A model generated the notes under the pieces. It worked only from the letters and a program-made list of their open reading frames with translations. It had not been told where the DNA came from and made no database searches. Below, in pieces: positions 31,801 to 34,378 of a stretch of DNA of 34,378 nucleotides; within the stretch, counting starts at the first letter, position 1; each line of letters opens with the position of its first letter. Made by a program: the position numbers and the translations under genes. Source of the stretch: Rodentolepis nana (Eukaryota; Platyhelminthes; Cestoda; Cyclophyllidea; Hymenolepididae); NCBI GenBank assembly GCA_900617975.1, contig UZAE01012663.1, positions 1 to 34,378 of the forward strand, written 5' to 3'.

Positions 31801-32039
31801 TTCTGAATGAATACCGTCTTCGCCCGGAATTTTTGCACTTAAGCTGTTTTATCGCAGCATTGAGTTCGTGTTTGCACTTGAGCTGTTTTATCGCAGCATT
31901 TGGTTTGCAAATGTTCAGGATTACATTATTTGGTGTTGCTATGTTTTCCTTAATTTCGCCAAACTGATTATTTGGTGTCGCGTCTTCCTTAATTTCACCC
32001 AACTATCTTACTTTGATGGTTGATATTTGAGATGAAGTT

Positions 32040-33504
32040 GTCGAAGGAAGTCCGTTTAGTGTTTGCCTTAGGACAGCTGATTGTCGTCTCCAGGCTTGTA
32101 CGTAGGACAGCTGATTTTGTTTAGCTTGTAAGATGGCTTGCCTTAGGACAGCTGATTGTCGTCTCCAGGCTTGTACGTCTTCCGTTCTTCCAGTCTGATC
32201 AGCAGTTTTGCGAAGGGCGTCCCTTTCTTTTCAGTTCCTCAAGGTGTTTAGATCAAAACACACAATAGTGTTTTGTCTTGCCTCGGGGATTAGTTTTCTT
32301 TGCACATCTGATCATAATATTTGAGATATCCGTGCAAAGTTTGTCAGGATGTTGGTTGAAGTTGAGGGAACTTGTGTGAAGTTCTTTGTCTAAAAAGGTT
32401 AGTGAATCTAGACCAGTCAGCCTTCTTGAAGTTCCATGAGAGCTTAGTTGGAACTTTCCTTGCCATGCTTTTGCTGCCGATGGTAATACTAGCAATGAGT
32501 GGTTAGTCACCAGAACCAGGATCGTCAATTATTTTGCGGCGTGTGTGCTCATTGATTTTGCTTAAAGCCAAGAGTAAATCAGGAGTTGTTCTGGTTCCAT
32601 TGTAGTGCAAATATGTGGCCGGATCCTCATTGCTGTCAATAAGTTCCAGAGTGTTGCTGTTTAGCATGTCTTCAATTTCCTTTCCAAAGAGGGTTGCTGT
32701 TTAGCATGTCTTTAATTTCCTTTCCAGCTATGGTGGTAAATCAGGAGTTGTTCTGGTTCCATTGTAGTGCAAATATGGGCCGGACTCTCATTGCTATAAA
32801 TAAGTTCCAGAGGGTTGCTATTTACCATGTCTTCAATTCATTGCTATAAATAAGTTCCAGAATGTTGCTTTTTAGCATGATGTTTAGCATGTCTTCAATT
32901 TCCTTTCCAGCTATGTGGCTATGTTTGAAACCTTGTAGCCCCATCTGGTGGAATAGGAGCTGAAGTCTCCTAATACTATAGTTTTGTTAGAGTTGTTCAG
33001 AAAGTCAAAGTTTGGATAATTCTGGCGTGGAATATAGACTGCATATATTTTGAAGTGGTTTTGACATTTCCAACCATTTAATCTGATTATTTAAAATATG
33101 TCTTATGTCGAAGCCATACTTTTGATTAGATCGTAGTGTGAGGTGAGGCCATCTTTTACTCCAGTTAGAATTCCACTTGCAACTTGCCGGTATTTAGGTA
33201 GAAAGAACAGGGTGTAACCTGTGTATTGGTAGTACTTCAGTTTGTCATCCAAAAGATTTGCTTCCATAATTGTGAAAATGTCTACATCATAGGTTTAGGG
33301 ATTTTCTGTACTTGGATCTTTTTGTCCGGCGACATTCCTGATTCCATAATTGTGAAAATGTCTACATCATAGGTTTGTAGCCTTTTCTGTATGGTTCTTC
33401 TTGTTCGGTGACATTCCTCCAGCATTCCACTGGAGGATCTGAAGACGTTGTGATTCGGCCTGACGAGGGCGATTTTTCTTATAGCCTTTTTTAAAGCTAA
33501 TCAT
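32040..33504 (-). pseudogene. LINE endonuclease and linker (copy 2)
   Basis: The ATG is at 33504-33502, 103 bases from the element 5' end. Recognisable boxes in order: DVDIFTIMEANLLDDKLKYY (Glu present), LPKYRQVASGILTGVKDG, TIVLGDFSSYSTRWGY, NEDPATYLHYNGTRTTPDLLL and IIDDPGSGD followed by a stop, where the family reads SGHKP, so the catalytic His is lost. The linker with LEEL-type helices follows to about 32040. Duplicated blocks at 33255-33420 (the FTIMEAN-coding stretch twice), 32640-32910 and 32055-32180 interrupt it. Confidence 0.85.
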
Positions 33505-33535
33505 AATAAATCGAAGTCAAAAACGAATGCCGAGT

Positions 33536-33607
33536 GATAGACTTTTTGACGTAAGAAAATACGTTGTCCAGGGTGCACCACGTGGAGGTAAGTCTATCGC
33601 GCACCCC
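33536..33607 (-). ncRNA. HDV-like self-cleaving ribozyme at LINE 5' end
   Basis: Read on the minus strand from 33607. P1 is GGGGTGC (33607-33601) with GCACCCT (33576-33570), 7 bp, and the first pair is the G.U wobble typical of this fold. P2 is GATAGACTT (33598-33590) with AAGTCTATC (33544-33536), 9 bp. P3 is ACC (33589-33587) with GGT (33579-33577), closing loop TCCACGT. P1.1 is CC (33585-33584) with GG (33569-33568). P4 is ACGTA (33564-33560) with TACGT (33553-33549). J4/2 contains a C at 33548 followed by A residues, the position of the catalytic cytosine. Cleavage would free the element 5' end exactly at 33607. Compared with the copy at 34026, P1 pair 7 is C-G instead of U-A, a compensatory change. 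Activity is inferred, not shown. Confidence 0.85.
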
Positions 33608-34011
33608 AAATTATGAAGACATAATTTTTGAAAACAATATCGTAGTTACGAAACTAGTCGCCCTTAGCTAGGTGAAGAAACGCAGATTTCAAGATGCTTT
33701 TAATTAACTCGTCAATCGAATCTACACATCATCGACTTCAACTAAACAAGGGGAATCCATGATGCTAACTCTGTAAGATTAAGAAATGGCATAGTATGCT
33801 AAGCCGATTGAGGCGATGTTCATCGACTGATGACTACATAACAAAATTGAATGTAGAGTGTGCAGTCAAGGTAATCTCGATCCTATTTGGTAACTTGGAA
33901 AGTGAGACGTGCGTATGAAGGCCCTCTCAGTCCATCTCTGCTCAATATTCAATCAAAGTTGTGTTCACTGATAATTTTCTGCACCTGATCATGGTGGCAA
34001 TACACACTATT
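33608..34011. other. Spacer between two divergent element heads, nothing recognised
   Basis: There is no gene or repeat relation seen. A short inverted repeat (attatg/cataat) lies at 33610-33625 next to the LINE 5' end. Confidence 0.45.
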
Positions 34012-34025
34012 ATATCGATCCATCC
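34012..34025. repeat. Left target-site duplication of short element
   Basis: atatcgatccatcc here recurs at 34346-34359 directly after the TAAA-type tail. The first two bases could belong to the tail, so the duplication is 12-14 bp. It fixes the element 5' boundary at 34026. Confidence 0.93.
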
Positions 34026-34097
34026 GGGGTGTGCGATAGACTTACCTCCACGTGGTACACCCTAGGCAACGTATATTCATACGGCAAAAAGTCTATT
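34026..34097 (+). ncRNA. HDV-like self-cleaving ribozyme at 5' end of short element
   Basis: All five helices of the nested double pseudoknot can be drawn. P1: 34026-34032 GGGGTGT with 34057-34063 ACACCCT, 7 bp, G.U first. P2: 34036-34043 ATAGACTT with 34089-34096 AAGTCTAT, plus a G.U at 34035/34097. P3: 34044-34046 ACC with 34054-34056 GGT, 7-nt loop TCCACGT. P1.1: CC 34048-34049 with GG 34065-34066. P4: 34070-34074 CGTAT with 34079-34083 ATACG, 4-nt loop. J4/2: GCAAA with the candidate catalytic C at 34085. The predicted cut is immediately before 34026, exactly where the target-site duplication ends. The fold family is known from R2, L1Tc, RTE and other non-LTR elements. Its presence here is read from sequence, and activity is inference. 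Confidence 0.9.
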
Positions 34098-34345
34098 AAC
34101 TGGCAGTTGACTTCTAATCTTCAAACTACCATCACCTCACTGTATGTCATATTCGACTACTTCCATAGTACTCACCTCACCTTTGTTCTACCTTTGTGTT
34201 TGTCTCTTACATCTTTGAAACATTCTTCCCTCCCCCCCACCCTCTCGACTTTTTTCAAATTGATGTTCCTTCCCCTCTGTGAAGCCTGAAGTCAACTAAA
34301 GAGCTAATGGTAACCATCAAGACGCCTGCCGTTTGATATAAATAA
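34026..34345 (+). mobile_element. Complete LINE-derived short non-autonomous element
   Basis: This is a 320-bp insertion with a target-site duplication on both sides. The head of about 80 bases (34026-34105) is homologous to the 5' end of LINE copy 2. The middle (34106-34280) is pyrimidine-rich on this strand and has no counterpart in the LINE copies here. The tail of about 64 bases (34282-34345: gaagcctgaagtc, agagctaatg, cctgccgtttga, then AAAT units) is homologous to the LINE 3' end. It has no protein. By analogy with ingi and RIME in trypanosomes, it would use the LINE protein in trans, recognised through the shared tail. The intact duplication and intact ribozyme suggest it inserted recently. 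Confidence 0.9.
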
Positions 34346-34359
34346 ATATCGATCCATCC
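34346..34359. repeat. Right target-site duplication of short element
   Basis: Copy of 34012-34025. It follows the AAAT tail. Confidence 0.93.
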
Positions 34360-34378
34360 TGCACCCTCAATGCTCTTG

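Larger units (their letters stand above)
28977..33607 (-). mobile_element. LINE copy 2, full length with 5' ribozyme and many local duplications
   Basis: The order on the minus strand is: 72-nt ribozyme head starting GGGG at 33607, ATG at 33504, endonuclease to about 32500, linker to 32040, reverse transcriptase from 31800 to 30600, connection 30540-29845, RNase H 29841-29450, C-terminal finger near 29190, 3' untranslated region, and a TAAA-type tail at 28977-28990. RNase H and tails of TAA/TAAA units fit the I-like group of non-LTR elements. No first ORF is seen between head and endonuclease. Length is inflated by repeated local duplications (29237-29325, 30627-31040, 31420-31500, 31640-31810, 31845-32010, 32055-32180, 32640-32910, 33255-33420). 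I could not identify a clear target duplication. Confidence 0.92.

Noticed and set aside
28977..33607. CRISPR-like or satellite array in the repeated blocks of the LINE
   Set aside because: The repeated blocks are pieces of LINE coding sequence in order, of unequal length and without regular spacers.
33608..33630. Target-site duplication for LINE copy 2
   Set aside because: The sequence after the 5' end (aaattatgaagac) has no convincing match beside the tail at 28960-28977; only about four bases agree.

Overview
This window looks like intergenic or heterochromatic DNA from an AT-rich animal genome. It is most likely an arthropod, and the style of the mariner and LINE proteins suggests an arachnid such as an orb-weaving spider. 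That placement is inference from remembered family resemblance, not a database match. There is no bacterial signature (no operons, ribosome-binding sites or long single-exon host genes), and no complete host gene could be recognised. Nearly everything identifiable is mobile DNA or its remains.

Layout. (1) 1-54 is the 5' end of a mariner running out of the window on the left. (2) An old, diverged interspersed repeat, here called family P, occurs in both orientations at about 57-1640, 2112-2811, 4270-5220, 7017-7900, 10310-10590, 11897-12522, 13536-13728, 14270-16110, 17050-17315, 18030-18380, 19015-19480, 20230-21010, 22449-22945 and 25850-26952. (3) Mariner copies lie at 2812-4114 (A, +), 12524-13533 (B, +, 5' part missing at a single N) and 21140-22446 (C, -). 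All are broken by frameshifts. (4) A non-LTR retrotransposon (LINE) with APE-type endonuclease, reverse transcriptase, RNase H and a C-terminal CCHC finger is present as two long copies (22954-25846 and 28977-33607, both -) and fragments at 11193-11888, 13729-14238, 26953-27889 and 27941-28048. (5) A short non-autonomous element built from the two ends of that LINE lies at 34026-34345 (+), bounded by a 12-14 bp target-site duplication. Truncated relatives lie at 4633-4775 and 17774-18028. (6) An acidic open reading frame at 17316-17510 is the only candidate for host coding sequence.

The strongest result is structural. The first 72 nt of the short element (34026-34097), and independently the first 72 nt of the LINE at 33607-33536 (-), fold by eye into the complete nested double pseudoknot of an HDV-like self-cleaving ribozyme. 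Each has a 7-bp P1 that starts with a G.U wobble, an 8-9 bp P2, a 3-bp P3 with a 7-nt loop, a CC/GG P1.1, a P4 hairpin and a cytosine in J4/2. The two copies covary at the last P1 pair. In the short element the predicted cleavage site coincides exactly with the 5' boundary set by the target-site duplication. Together the LINE and its short partner make a plausible autonomous/non-autonomous pair sharing a ribozyme-bearing 5' head and a 3' tail, comparable in architecture to trypanosome ingi and RIME.

Several features suggest assembly or conversion artefacts. Mariner B carries 569 bp of flank identical to mariner A, then an N, then a different right flank. The LINE at 28977-33607 contains many local stuttering duplications.
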